Assembly (NCBI GenBank): GCA_020632715.1
Contig: JACKFA010000006.1
Coordinates: forward strand, 497,001 to 561,000
Reading direction: 5' to 3'
Source: Deltaproteobacteria bacterium
Lineage (GTDB): Bacteria > Myxococcota_A > UBA9042 > PHBI01
Length of the DNA: 64,000 nt
Shown here: positions 18,269-26,450 of the stretch, piece by piece
Layout of the letters: each line of letters begins with the position of its first letter
How positions within the stretch are numbered: position 1 is the stretch's first letter
Notes under the pieces: generated by a model
What the model saw: only the letters and a program-made list of their open reading frames with translations
Told to the model about the DNA's origin: nothing
The model's database searches: none
Position numbers and translations under genes: made by a program

Positions 18269-19153
18269 GTGGCCGATCCGAGCGCCATCGACGCCTTCGA
18301 GGCGCACCGCCGCGAGCTCGTCGGCCTCGCCTACCGCCTGACCGGCTCCCTCGCGGACGCCGAGGACGTCGTGCAGGACGCGTTCGTGCGCTTCGAGCGC
18401 GCGGCGGGCGTGGTCGAGCACCCGCGCGCGTGGCTCCACCGGGTCGTGACGCGCCTCTGCGTCGACCTCGGGCGCTCGGCGCCGCGCCGGCGCGAGGTCT
18501 ACACGGGGGCGTGGCTCCCCGAGCTCCTCGTCGAGCCGGCGCCGAGCTTCGCGGACGCGGCCGTCGAGCTCGCGGACGAGGTCACGGTCGCGCTCCTCCT
18601 CGCGCTCGAGCGCCTCTCGCCGGTCGAGCGGGCGGCGTTCGTGCTGCGCGAGGCGTTCGACTACGACTACGGCGAGATCGGCGCCCTCCTCGACAAGAGC
18701 GACGCCGCCTGCCGCCAGCTCGTGACGCGGGCGCGCGGGCACCTCCGCGACGAGCGGCCGCGCTACGACGTCGCGCCGGAGGTCTGCGAGCGCGTCGTGA
18801 GCGGGCTCTTCGCGGCGGTCGCGGCCGGCGACCCCGACGCGCTCGGGCGCGCGCTCGCCGACGACGTCGTGCTCGTGAGCGACGGCGGCGGGAAGGTGAG
18901 GGCGGCGCTGAACCCGATCCTCGGCGCCGACAAGGTCGCGCGCTTCCTCCTCGGCACGGCGCGGAAGAGCCCGCCGACGGCGAGGACGCGCCTCGTCCCG
19001 GCGCGCGTGGGCGGCCTCCCGGGCTTCGTGCACGTCGAGGGCGACGCGGTCGTCTCGGTGTTCGCCCTCGACCTCGACGGGGAGCGCGTGCGGACCATCT
19101 ACATCCACCGGAACCCGGACAAGCTCCGCCACGTGCGCCTGCCGCATGCGTGA
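18269..19153 (+). CDS. ECF41-type RNA polymerase sigma factor
   Basis: The 294-residue sigma-70 family factor has region 2 (FEAHRRELVGLAYRLTGS, AEDVVQDAF), region 4 (LERLSPVERAAFVLREAFDYDYGEIG) and a fused SnoaL-like C-terminal domain. The ECF41 hallmarks are present: WLPE after region 2, DGGGK and the terminal NPDKL. In that group the C-terminal extension modulates activity in place of an anti-sigma factor. The GTG start at 18269 follows AGAGGAG, 26 bp after the AhpD-like gene. Its likely target is the promoter of that gene pair (inference). Confidence 0.92.
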   Translation: MADPSAIDAFEAHRRELVGLAYRLTGSLADAEDVVQDAFVRFERAAGVVEHPRAWLHRVVTRLCVDLGRSAPRRREVYTGAWLPELLVEPAPSFADAAVELADEVTVALLLALERLSPVERAAFVLREAFDYDYGEIGALLDKSDAACRQLVTRARGHLRDERPRYDVAPEVCERVVSGLFAAVAAGDPDALGRALADDVVLVSDGGGKVRAALNPILGADKVARFLLGTARKSPPTARTRLVPARVGGLPGFVHVEGDAVVSVFALDLDGERVRTIYIHRNPDKLRHVRLPHA

Positions 19154-19170
19154 ACGGCGTTCACGTCACC

Positions 19171-22100
19171 TCACATGATGTCGACGCCGATCCCCTCGAG
19201 GAGGCACTCGTCGGGCGGGTCGAACGCGAGCGGGTAGACGATCCCCGACGGCTCCCAGCCGGCGGGGATCGGGTCGCCGTCGAGGTCGAGGTCCATCCAC
19301 TCGTCGTCCCAGAGGTCGTACGCCGTCTGGTTCGCCCGCGCGCGCTCGTCGAGCGCCGCCATCACCGCGCCGAGCGGCATCGCGCCGTCGTAGCCGGGGC
19401 CGAGCAGGTTCGCGAGGATCCGCGCGCGCTGCGCCTTCACCCAGGCCGCGTCGTGCACGGCCACGGCGAGCTCGCCCTCGTAGAGGAGCCCGCGGTTGTT
19501 GGAGTTGCAGCTCCCGACCTCGAGGTACTCGTCGTCGACCAGCACGATCTTCGAGTGGAGGTCCATGTCCACGAAGTGCGCCTCGGTCTCGTCGAAGCAG
19601 AACGTGCAGTCCGTCCGCACGACGTCGTACGAGCGCAGCCGGTAAGCCCGGAAGCGCTCGGGGTAGAGCGCGTGGAAGCGCTCGTAGGCGATGTGGGTCT
19701 GCCAGCAGCCGGGGTCGGTCCACTCGGACACGTCGTTCGTGAGCACGACGACCTCGAGCCCCGGCACCTCCGCCATCCGCGCGAGGATCCGGTCGTACAG
19801 GAGCGGCGCCCGGAAGTACTGGTCCTCGATGTAGATGAGCGAGCGCGCCTGCGACACCGCGCGGAGCAGCGTCTCGAGGATGGCGTTCTCGTCGAACGGC
19901 GCCGGCATCGTCGCCACGAGCTGCGCCTGGAGCCCTCCCGGGAACGTCGCCGTGGTCGGCACCTCCGCGAAGTCGTGCGCGCGGTCGGCGTAGTCCACGC
20001 CCGCCGCGAGCTGGTGCGCCCAGCGCGCGTGAAAGACGTTCACGACGTCCTGCACGATCGGCCCCTCGAGCCGCACCATGTAGTCCTTCCGCGGCCCGAG
20101 CTCGCTCTCCTCCTCCTTCCGCGCGATGGCCGCGCGCTCCGCCGCGGTCGCGTCGAACCCGGCGCGCAGCGGCTCGAAGACGCGGTGCGCGCTCGTGTCC
20201 CAGTCGGTCGTCTTCGCGTTCATGCCGCCGACGAAGGCCACGCGCTGGTCGACGGTCCAGAACTTCTGGTGCCACGACGCGAGGTCGAGCTCGAAGAGCG
20301 AGAGCCCGAGCGGGAGCGCCGTCATGTCGACCGCGATGGGCGGCGAGAACGGGTCCGCGGGGCCGTCGTCGATCGGCTCCCCGGCGTCGGGGTGCGCGCC
20401 GGCGACGCGCGCGCCGTAGTCGATGACGGGCGGGGTCACGGCGAACGTGCCGTGCGCGGTGTTCGCCTGCCCCATGTACTCGATGTGGTCGCTCGCCGCC
20501 TCGGCGTGGGCGAGCAGCTCGTCGTCGACCGTCAGGTCCGAGAAGAAGCCGTCCTGGCTCAGGAACTGGTTCACGAGGAGCTTCCGCTCGACCGTCGCCG
20601 GGAGCCCCTCGAGCGTCCCGAGGATGGTGTTCGCCCAGCGCTGCGCCGGCGAGAGCGTCGCGTGCGTCGCCGGGTCGCGCACGAGCTCGAGCTCGCTCGT
20701 CCACCACCAGGTCGACCCCGTCACGAGCGACGTCGCCCCGAGCAGCGCCGCGCGCACGGCGGCCCACGCCTCCTGCCCGTCCATCAGGAGCGCGACCTCG
20801 TTGTCGCGCCGCGCCGGCCGCCCGGACGCCGCGAACCAGCGGTGCGCGAGCCCGATCCACACGACCGGCCCCGCGTCGTCCCACGTGACCGCCCACGCCG
20901 CGTCCGCGCTCGCGCTGGCGTCGACCTCCACGTCGCCCGGCGACCAGCGGATCACCGCGTCGAGGCCGTGGTGATCGGCCGCCGACACCGCGAGCGAGAA
21001 CGACCGCGCCGCGCAGAGCGGCTCGTCGAACCCCCAGCCGGCGAGCGCCGCCTCCGCGCGGATGGCGCGCCCCGTGACCGTGTCGCGGAAGGCGACCTGC
21101 GCCCCGGCGAGCGGCTGCGCCCAGAGGTCGGTCACCCGCACCCGGAGGCGCGCCGTCGCGCTCGCGCAGGCGTCGCCGGCCTCCCACGGGCAGTCGCAGC
21201 TGGTCTCGACGCAGCGCCCGTCGGCGCCTGCGGCCATCCCGAGCGGGCACACGCAGTCGAAGCCGCCGTCGCGGTCGACGCACGTCGCGCTCGCGTCGCA
21301 GCCGGCGGTGCCCTCGGCGCACTCGTCGACGTCGGCGCACGTCGTGCCGTCGCCGCGGTAGCCGGCGAGGCACGCGCAGCCGTCGGGCGTGCAGGTGGCG
21401 CGGTCGTCGCACGTGTCGACGTAGAGGCACTGCCCGGTCGCGGGCACGCAGACCCCCGGGAGCGCGCACGGCCCGGGCGGCGGCCCGCACGCGAGGAGCT
21501 CGCCGACGCACGCGCCGTCCTCGCAGCGGTCGCCGGCGGTGCAGCGGTTGTCGTCGTCGCAGGCGCCGCCCTGCTTCGGGCGGGCGTCGAAGACGCAGGC
21601 GCCGTCGACGCACGCGCCGATCTGGCACTGCGGGGCCGCGGCGGCGCAGTCCACGGGGCAGCCGCAGTCGTTGTCCCCCCCGGGGCTCGGGGTCTTGTCG
21701 GCCACCCACTGCGCGCCGCAGCGGCTCACCGAGCCCCCGGCGCCATCGGCGGGGAGGCAGGCCTCGAGCTCGGCGCCGCCCGCGTAGTCGACGCAGCTCG
21801 CGTCGGGGGCGCAGGTGCCGAAGGCCCAGGCGCGCACGGGGCGGAGGGTCGCGTCGCGCAGGATGACGAGCGCCGTCGCGGGCACGCGCAGGTCGTCCAC
21901 GGCGACCCGCCCGGCGTCCCCTGCGGCGAAGAAGAGCTCGTAGGAGACGGCGCAGTCCGCGTCGGTCGCGTCGCGGAGGGCGAGGCTCCAGCCGTCGCAC
22001 GCGCCCGCGACCACCGCCTCGACGAAGGCGCCGTCGACCTCGCTCAGGGCGACCTCGCACGGGCCGAGGGTCGTGTCGTCGCCGGTGTCGTCGCCGGCCA

Positions 22101-22236
22101 CCGTGTCGGCGACCACGTCCGCGCCTACGTCCGCGGTCGGCAGCGTGTCCGCGGCGTCGCTGCCGACGATGTTCGCGACGTCGTCGCCGCAGCCGACGAG
22201 GAGGAGCACGAGCGCCGCCGCCACCGTGGGACGCAT
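19171..22236 (-). CDS. Phospholipase D-like lipoprotein with EGF domain
   Basis: The 1021-residue protein has lipobox LLVGC (Cys about 16), an Asp/Ala/Thr linker, Cys-rich repeats to about residue 350 including a calcium-binding EGF-like module (DVDECAEGTAGC, about 305-340), a beta-rich middle, and a C-terminal PLD region with two HKD motifs: HQKFWTVD (about 655) and HSKIVLVDD followed by GSCNSNNR (about 892). It probably hydrolyses phosphodiester bonds in phospholipids or nucleic acids at the cell surface. The start ATG 22236 is preceded by AAAGG; an ATG six codons upstream is less likely. It is convergent with the sigma factor gene and divergent from the muramidase gene. Confidence 0.85.
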   Translation of the reverse strand: MRPTVAAALVLLLVGCGDDVANIVGSDAADTLPTADVGADVVADTVAGDDTGDDTTLGPCEVALSEVDGAFVEAVVAGACDGWSLALRDATDADCAVSYELFFAAGDAGRVAVDDLRVPATALVILRDATLRPVRAWAFGTCAPDASCVDYAGGAELEACLPADGAGGSVSRCGAQWVADKTPSPGGDNDCGCPVDCAAAAPQCQIGACVDGACVFDARPKQGGACDDDNRCTAGDRCEDGACVGELLACGPPPGPCALPGVCVPATGQCLYVDTCDDRATCTPDGCACLAGYRGDGTTCADVDECAEGTAGCDASATCVDRDGGFDCVCPLGMAAGADGRCVETSCDCPWEAGDACASATARLRVRVTDLWAQPLAGAQVAFRDTVTGRAIRAEAALAGWGFDEPLCAARSFSLAVSAADHHGLDAVIRWSPGDVEVDASASADAAWAVTWDDAGPVVWIGLAHRWFAASGRPARRDNEVALLMDGQEAWAAVRAALLGATSLVTGSTWWWTSELELVRDPATHATLSPAQRWANTILGTLEGLPATVERKLLVNQFLSQDGFFSDLTVDDELLAHAEAASDHIEYMGQANTAHGTFAVTPPVIDYGARVAGAHPDAGEPIDDGPADPFSPPIAVDMTALPLGLSLFELDLASWHQKFWTVDQRVAFVGGMNAKTTDWDTSAHRVFEPLRAGFDATAAERAAIARKEEESELGPRKDYMVRLEGPIVQDVVNVFHARWAHQLAAGVDYADRAHDFAEVPTTATFPGGLQAQLVATMPAPFDENAILETLLRAVSQARSLIYIEDQYFRAPLLYDRILARMAEVPGLEVVVLTNDVSEWTDPGCWQTHIAYERFHALYPERFRAYRLRSYDVVRTDCTFCFDETEAHFVDMDLHSKIVLVDDEYLEVGSCNSNNRGLLYEGELAVAVHDAAWVKAQRARILANLLGPGYDGAMPLGAVMAALDERARANQTAYDLWDDEWMDLDLDGDPIPAGWEPSGIVYPLAFDPPDECLLEGIGVDIM

Positions 22237-22454
22237 GGATGAACCTTTCGCCATTCCAGTAAGTTAGCGCGCGACCTCGGCCGCGCACAAGCGAGACACG
22301 CGGCCGCCTGTCACCGCGCGCGCCGCGCACGCCGCGGCCGCCTCGGCGCGTCGACGCCGACCGTCGCGCGCTCCTCGCGCGATCGGGTCACAAAGGCCTG
22401 GCGCCAGCGGCCGGGGCCGTTTGCCGCGTCCCCACCGCGTGGTATCGTGCGCCC

Positions 22455-24995
22455 ATGAGCCCGCGTCTACCCTCGCGTCTCCACCCCCGTCCGCTCACTC
22501 GAACCCTCGCGCTCGGCTTCACCGCCGCGCTGCTCGCGGCGTCCGGCTCGGGGTGCGACACCGAGGACCGCCCGATGGCGGCCGGGGCCGGGGAGCTCGA
22601 GCTCGTCATGGCGCCGGTGACGTCGAACGTCTGCCCAGGCGGTACCACGGTCTTCGGCATCGACGTGTCGAAGTGGCAGGGCACCATCAACTGGGCGTCC
22701 GTCAAGGCCGCCGGCGTGAAGTTCGCCATCATCCGCGTCTCGGACGGCACGACCTACCTGGACGAGAAGTTCGTCACGAACTGGAACGGCGCGAAGGCGC
22801 AGGGGATCCTCCGCGGCGCCTACCAGTTCTTCCGCTCGAACCAGGACCCGACGGCGCAGGCGAACGTCCTCATCTCGAAGCTGCAGCAGTACGGGGTCGG
22901 CGAGATCCCGCCGGTCATCGACGTCGAGACGACCGACGGCGTCAGCGCCTCGACGCGCGCGTCGCGCATCGGGACGTGGCTCGCGCGCGTGCAGAGCCAG
23001 CTCGGCAAGAAGGCCATCATCTACACGGGCAGCTACTTCTGGGAGAGCAACGTCAACAGCGCCGCGTACACCTCGCACCCGCTGTGGGTCGCCCACTGGA
23101 CGACGGGCTGCCCGTCGATCCCGCACCAGTGGAGCAACTGGACCTTCCACCAGTACAGCGACCACGGCAGCGTCGGCGGGATCTCGGGCGCGGTCGACCT
23201 GAACCGCTTCAACGGCACGCTCGCGCAGCTCCAGGCCCTCGGGGGGCCGGCGCCCGCGACGGCGCCGAAGATCTCGATCAACGTGCGCACGACGCCGCCC
23301 TCGGGGCAGACCGCCGACTTCCGCCCGGAGGGGAGCTCGGCGGGCGTCATGGACCTCTACGAGGGCCAGACCTACACGGCCGACGTCATCGTCAAGAACG
23401 ACGGCGCCGCCGCGGTCGCGACGAACGTGAAGGTCGGCGTGTGGTTCGAGAGCCCGTACATGACGCCGCTCTCCTACACGATCTACAGCGACTATCCGCA
23501 CAAGGACGGCGCCACCTGGGCCGTCAACGACGCGAACGGGAACACGGCGAACCCGGCGCACAACAACCCCCCGGCGAGCGCCAAGTACGACCTCTACGCC
23601 TTCAGCCCCGGCGAGTCGAAGCTCATCCGCTTCAACGTCCGCGCCGCCCAGTACAGCATCGGCGCGGTCGACCACCCCGACGTCCGCGCCTGGGTGTGGC
23701 ACGTCGCCAACTGGTACGGCGAGCAGACGTCGTGGAACGACACCGTCGAGACCAACAACGCCGGCAGCATCCTGCGCGCCTACAAGCAGCACGACGTCTT
23801 CGCGCGCGACCGCTGGCTCTTCGAGGGGCCGGACGGCGCCGACACCGAGGGGTGGGCCATCCAGAACGGCGTGTCGCAGCTCGCCATCAACACGACGGCG
23901 CACGCGCTCGCCATCAAGGAGGGCGGCGGCGATCCGCACGTGCTCTCGGGGGCCGCGAGCATCGACGCGGCCGCGCGGAAGGGGATCCAGCTCTCGGCGC
24001 GCACCTACGAGGGCGCGGTCGAGACGCGGCTCTACTTCACGACCGCCGCCGACGGCGCGTGGAACGAGGCGAAGGCCAAGAGCTTCGTCACCCCGGGCGA
24101 CGGGCAGTTCCACACGCTCACGGTCGACATGTCGACCGTCCCCGGCTGGACCGGGACCATCACGCGGCTGCGCCTCGACCCGACGCCGAGCGGCACGCAG
24201 TGGTACGACGTCGCCGAGCTGAGGTCGGTCGCGAGCGTCGCGGGGACGAGCGGCGACGCCGACGGCGACGGCGTGCTCGCGGCGCCCGGCGGGGACTGCG
24301 ACGACCACGACGCGGCGGTCGGCCCCGGGAAGCCCGAGACCTGCAACGGCAAGGACGACGACTGCAACGGCGTGACCGACGACGGCTTCGCGGCGGGCGC
24401 GAGCTGCGAGGTGGGCGTCGGGCTCTGCCGCGCCGAGGGCACGATGGGCTGCGACGCCGCCGGGACCGGGGTCGTCTGCTCGGCGGTCGCCGGCGCCGCG
24501 GCGCCCGAGAGCTGCAACGGCCTCGACGACGACTGCGACGGCGACGTCGACGAGGGCGGGGTGTGCCAGTCCTTCTGCTTCCCGGGCGCGGTCGGGCCGT
24601 GCGCGATGCTCGACGAGGTGCCCGCGGGCTGCGAGATCGGCTACCACACCTGCGAGTCCGGGATCTGGACCGACTGCGCCATCATCCCGGGGTGCGACGC
24701 GCCGCCGGTGGTCGAGGAGGACGCGGACGTCGCCGACGGTGACGACACCGACGTCGCCGAGGGCGACAGCGGCGGCGGCGACGACGCCACCGGCGAGGGC
24801 GACGCCCCGGTGAGCGGTGACGCCGTCTACGCCGACGCGCGCGTCGGCACGGTCGTCTCGCAGGCGTCGGTCCGGACGCGCCCGGCGGACACCGGCTGCG
24901 CGGGTGGCGCGGAGGGCGGCGGGGCCTGGCTCCTCGCGCTCCTCGGGCTCGCGGCGGCGCTCGGGCTGCGGGCGCGCCGGCGTCGCGTGGCGTGA
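22455..24995 (+). CDS. GH25 muramidase-like protein with MYXO-CTERM anchor
   Basis: The 846-residue exported protein has an N-terminal signal to about residue 35 (Cys in GSGCDTED could be lipidated). The glycoside hydrolase 25 domain (about 65-265) has GIDVSKWQG and the catalytic pair in VIDVETTDG. A CARDB-like beta region (about 275-430), a second beta domain, MopE-type metal-binding motifs (CDDHDAAVGPGKPETCNG, about 610-700) and an acidic linker follow. The C-terminus is a GC-Gly turn, a hydrophobic helix WLLALLGLAAALGL and RARRRR, the MYXO-CTERM pattern. GH25 enzymes cleave the glycan strands of peptidoglycan; a role in lysing prey or remodelling the wall is inference. Confidence 0.88.
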   Translation: MSPRLPSRLHPRPLTRTLALGFTAALLAASGSGCDTEDRPMAAGAGELELVMAPVTSNVCPGGTTVFGIDVSKWQGTINWASVKAAGVKFAIIRVSDGTTYLDEKFVTNWNGAKAQGILRGAYQFFRSNQDPTAQANVLISKLQQYGVGEIPPVIDVETTDGVSASTRASRIGTWLARVQSQLGKKAIIYTGSYFWESNVNSAAYTSHPLWVAHWTTGCPSIPHQWSNWTFHQYSDHGSVGGISGAVDLNRFNGTLAQLQALGGPAPATAPKISINVRTTPPSGQTADFRPEGSSAGVMDLYEGQTYTADVIVKNDGAAAVATNVKVGVWFESPYMTPLSYTIYSDYPHKDGATWAVNDANGNTANPAHNNPPASAKYDLYAFSPGESKLIRFNVRAAQYSIGAVDHPDVRAWVWHVANWYGEQTSWNDTVETNNAGSILRAYKQHDVFARDRWLFEGPDGADTEGWAIQNGVSQLAINTTAHALAIKEGGGDPHVLSGAASIDAAARKGIQLSARTYEGAVETRLYFTTAADGAWNEAKAKSFVTPGDGQFHTLTVDMSTVPGWTGTITRLRLDPTPSGTQWYDVAELRSVASVAGTSGDADGDGVLAAPGGDCDDHDAAVGPGKPETCNGKDDDCNGVTDDGFAAGASCEVGVGLCRAEGTMGCDAAGTGVVCSAVAGAAAPESCNGLDDDCDGDVDEGGVCQSFCFPGAVGPCAMLDEVPAGCEIGYHTCESGIWTDCAIIPGCDAPPVVEEDADVADGDDTDVAEGDSGGGDDATGEGDAPVSGDAVYADARVGTVVSQASVRTRPADTGCAGGAEGGGAWLLALLGLAAALGLRARRRRVA

Positions 24996-25068
24996 CGCGG
25001 TAGATCCTTTCCGGGCGAGGCGCGTCGTACCCCGAGCACCCAGAACGCGGCCGCTCAGGAGACACGCC

Positions 25069-25557
25069 ATGCCACGCCGACTCGCCTTCTCGCTCGCTCT
25101 CCTCGCCACGACGGCGCTCACGGCGAGCGCGGCCCTCGCCTGCAAGCCCGCCCCCCGCCCGCCGGAGGCGCCCGTCGAGACGCGGCCCGTCACCACGCCG
25201 GCGCCGGAGCCCACGCCGATCCCCGCGCTGCGTCCCTGGACGGAGGCGGATACGAAGCGCGCCGACGCGCTCCTCGACGAGATCGCCGGGCTCGTCGAGA
25301 CCCTCGGCGGCGCCCAGGGGGACCCGCGCGTGGTGCTCGCGCGCTGGTTCACGCAGCGCGGGACCTCGGTCGACGCCTTCGTCGCGTCGCTCCGGGAGGC
25401 CAACCGCGACTTCGGCGGGGACCGCCCCGGGATGGCGGCCTACACGCAGAGCCGGGTGGGGCGCATCCAGCGGCTCGCCGAGGACATGCAGAAGCTCTCG
25501 CCCGAGACGATCCAGGTGATCGGCGAGCTCTTCACCCGCGCGAGCGCCAGGCAGTAG
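25069..25557 (+). CDS. Small exported protein of unknown function
   Basis: The 162-residue protein has a clear signal peptide (RRLAFSLALLATTALTASAALAC), a Pro-rich linker to about residue 55 and a helical C-terminal domain (about 60-162, amphipathic segments around ALLDEIAGLVETL and GRIQRLAEDMQKL). The Cys after ALA might be lipidated, although the lipobox is not ideal. The ATG follows AGGAGA. No family was recognised. It lies alone between the muramidase and the split protease, all on the plus strand. Confidence 0.75.
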   Translation: MPRRLAFSLALLATTALTASAALACKPAPRPPEAPVETRPVTTPAPEPTPIPALRPWTEADTKRADALLDEIAGLVETLGGAQGDPRVVLARWFTQRGTSVDAFVASLREANRDFGGDRPGMAAYTQSRVGRIQRLAEDMQKLSPETIQVIGELFTRASARQ

Positions 25558-25709
25558 CGCGCGGGGATCGCGCGGCGGGCGGCTCGCGGTGCGACCGCGG
25601 CGGGTTCTCGTCGCCAGGGCCGGCGGCGGCTGGTAAAAGACGGCCTTCCCTGTCAGGGGCGGGCGCCGAGGCGCGTGCCCGAAGAGCCCTCGCCGCCGCC
25701 GGAGGCACC

Positions 25710-26450
25710 ATGAGAACCGCCGCCTTCCTGTCGGGCGCCGCCGCCGCGCTGATCGTCGCGCTCGCGGGCGTCGCCACCGCCGCCCCGCCCGGGGTGACGT
25801 CCCAGTCGCCCTCCGCCGAGCTCGTCGCGAGCTTCGGCCCCGGCGCCGAGCTCCGCGTCGACCGCGTCACCGGGCTCGTCCGAACGGCCCGCCGCCTCGA
25901 CCTCCCGGTCACCGGCGCGGGGGATGACCCCGGCGCCGCGGCGGTCGTCTTCGCGCGCGCCCACGCCGCCGCCTTCGGCCTCGGCCCTGGCGCCGACGTC
26001 GTCGCGGGCGAGGTCCTCACGACCCCCTCGGGCCTCCACGTCGTGCGGCTCGACGCCGTCGTCGCGGGCGTGCCCGTCGAGGGCGCCGCCTTGCGCGTCG
26101 AGATCGGCGCCGATGGCCACGTGAAGGCCGTCCGCTCCGACCTCGTGCCGCTCGCGCCACCGCCGCCGGCCGCGGTCACCGCGGAGGCCGCGCGCGCGAC
26201 GGTCCTCGCGCGCTTCGACGCCGCGTTCGTGGGCGCGCCGCGCCTCGCCCTCCGGGTGACGCCGCTGCGGCGGCTCGCGCGCGCCTGGCGCGTGCCGGTC
26301 ACGGTCGTGCCGCTCTTCGGCCAGCTGACCGTCTGGGTCGACGCGACGACGGGCGCCGTCATCGAGCAGCGCCCGGCCGGTTTCGACCAGCCCATCTCGC
26401 GCCTCGCGCCGCGCGGGACGCTCACCCTCGAGCCGGAGGCCGGCCGATGA
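25710..26450 (+). CDS. Stand-alone FTP/PepSY propeptide-like protein
   Basis: The 246-residue exported protein has a signal peptide (cleavage near ATAAPP, about 25) and a region matching the fungalysin/thermolysin propeptide: FARAHAAAFGLGPG, VVRLDAVVAGVPVEGAALRVEIGADG (about 85-150), then a PepSY-like half ending LTVWVDATTGAVIEQ. No catalytic domain is attached; the peptidase is the next gene, overlapping by four bases (ATGA). In M4/M36 peptidases this propeptide is a chaperone and inhibitor in the same chain. Here it probably acts in trans on its neighbour (inference). The start follows GGAGG. Confidence 0.82.
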   Translation: MRTAAFLSGAAAALIVALAGVATAAPPGVTSQSPSAELVASFGPGAELRVDRVTGLVRTARRLDLPVTGAGDDPGAAAVVFARAHAAAFGLGPGADVVAGEVLTTPSGLHVVRLDAVVAGVPVEGAALRVEIGADGHVKAVRSDLVPLAPPPPAAVTAEAARATVLARFDAAFVGAPRLALRVTPLRRLARAWRVPVTVVPLFGQLTVWVDATTGAVIEQRPAGFDQPISRLAPRGTLTLEPEAGR

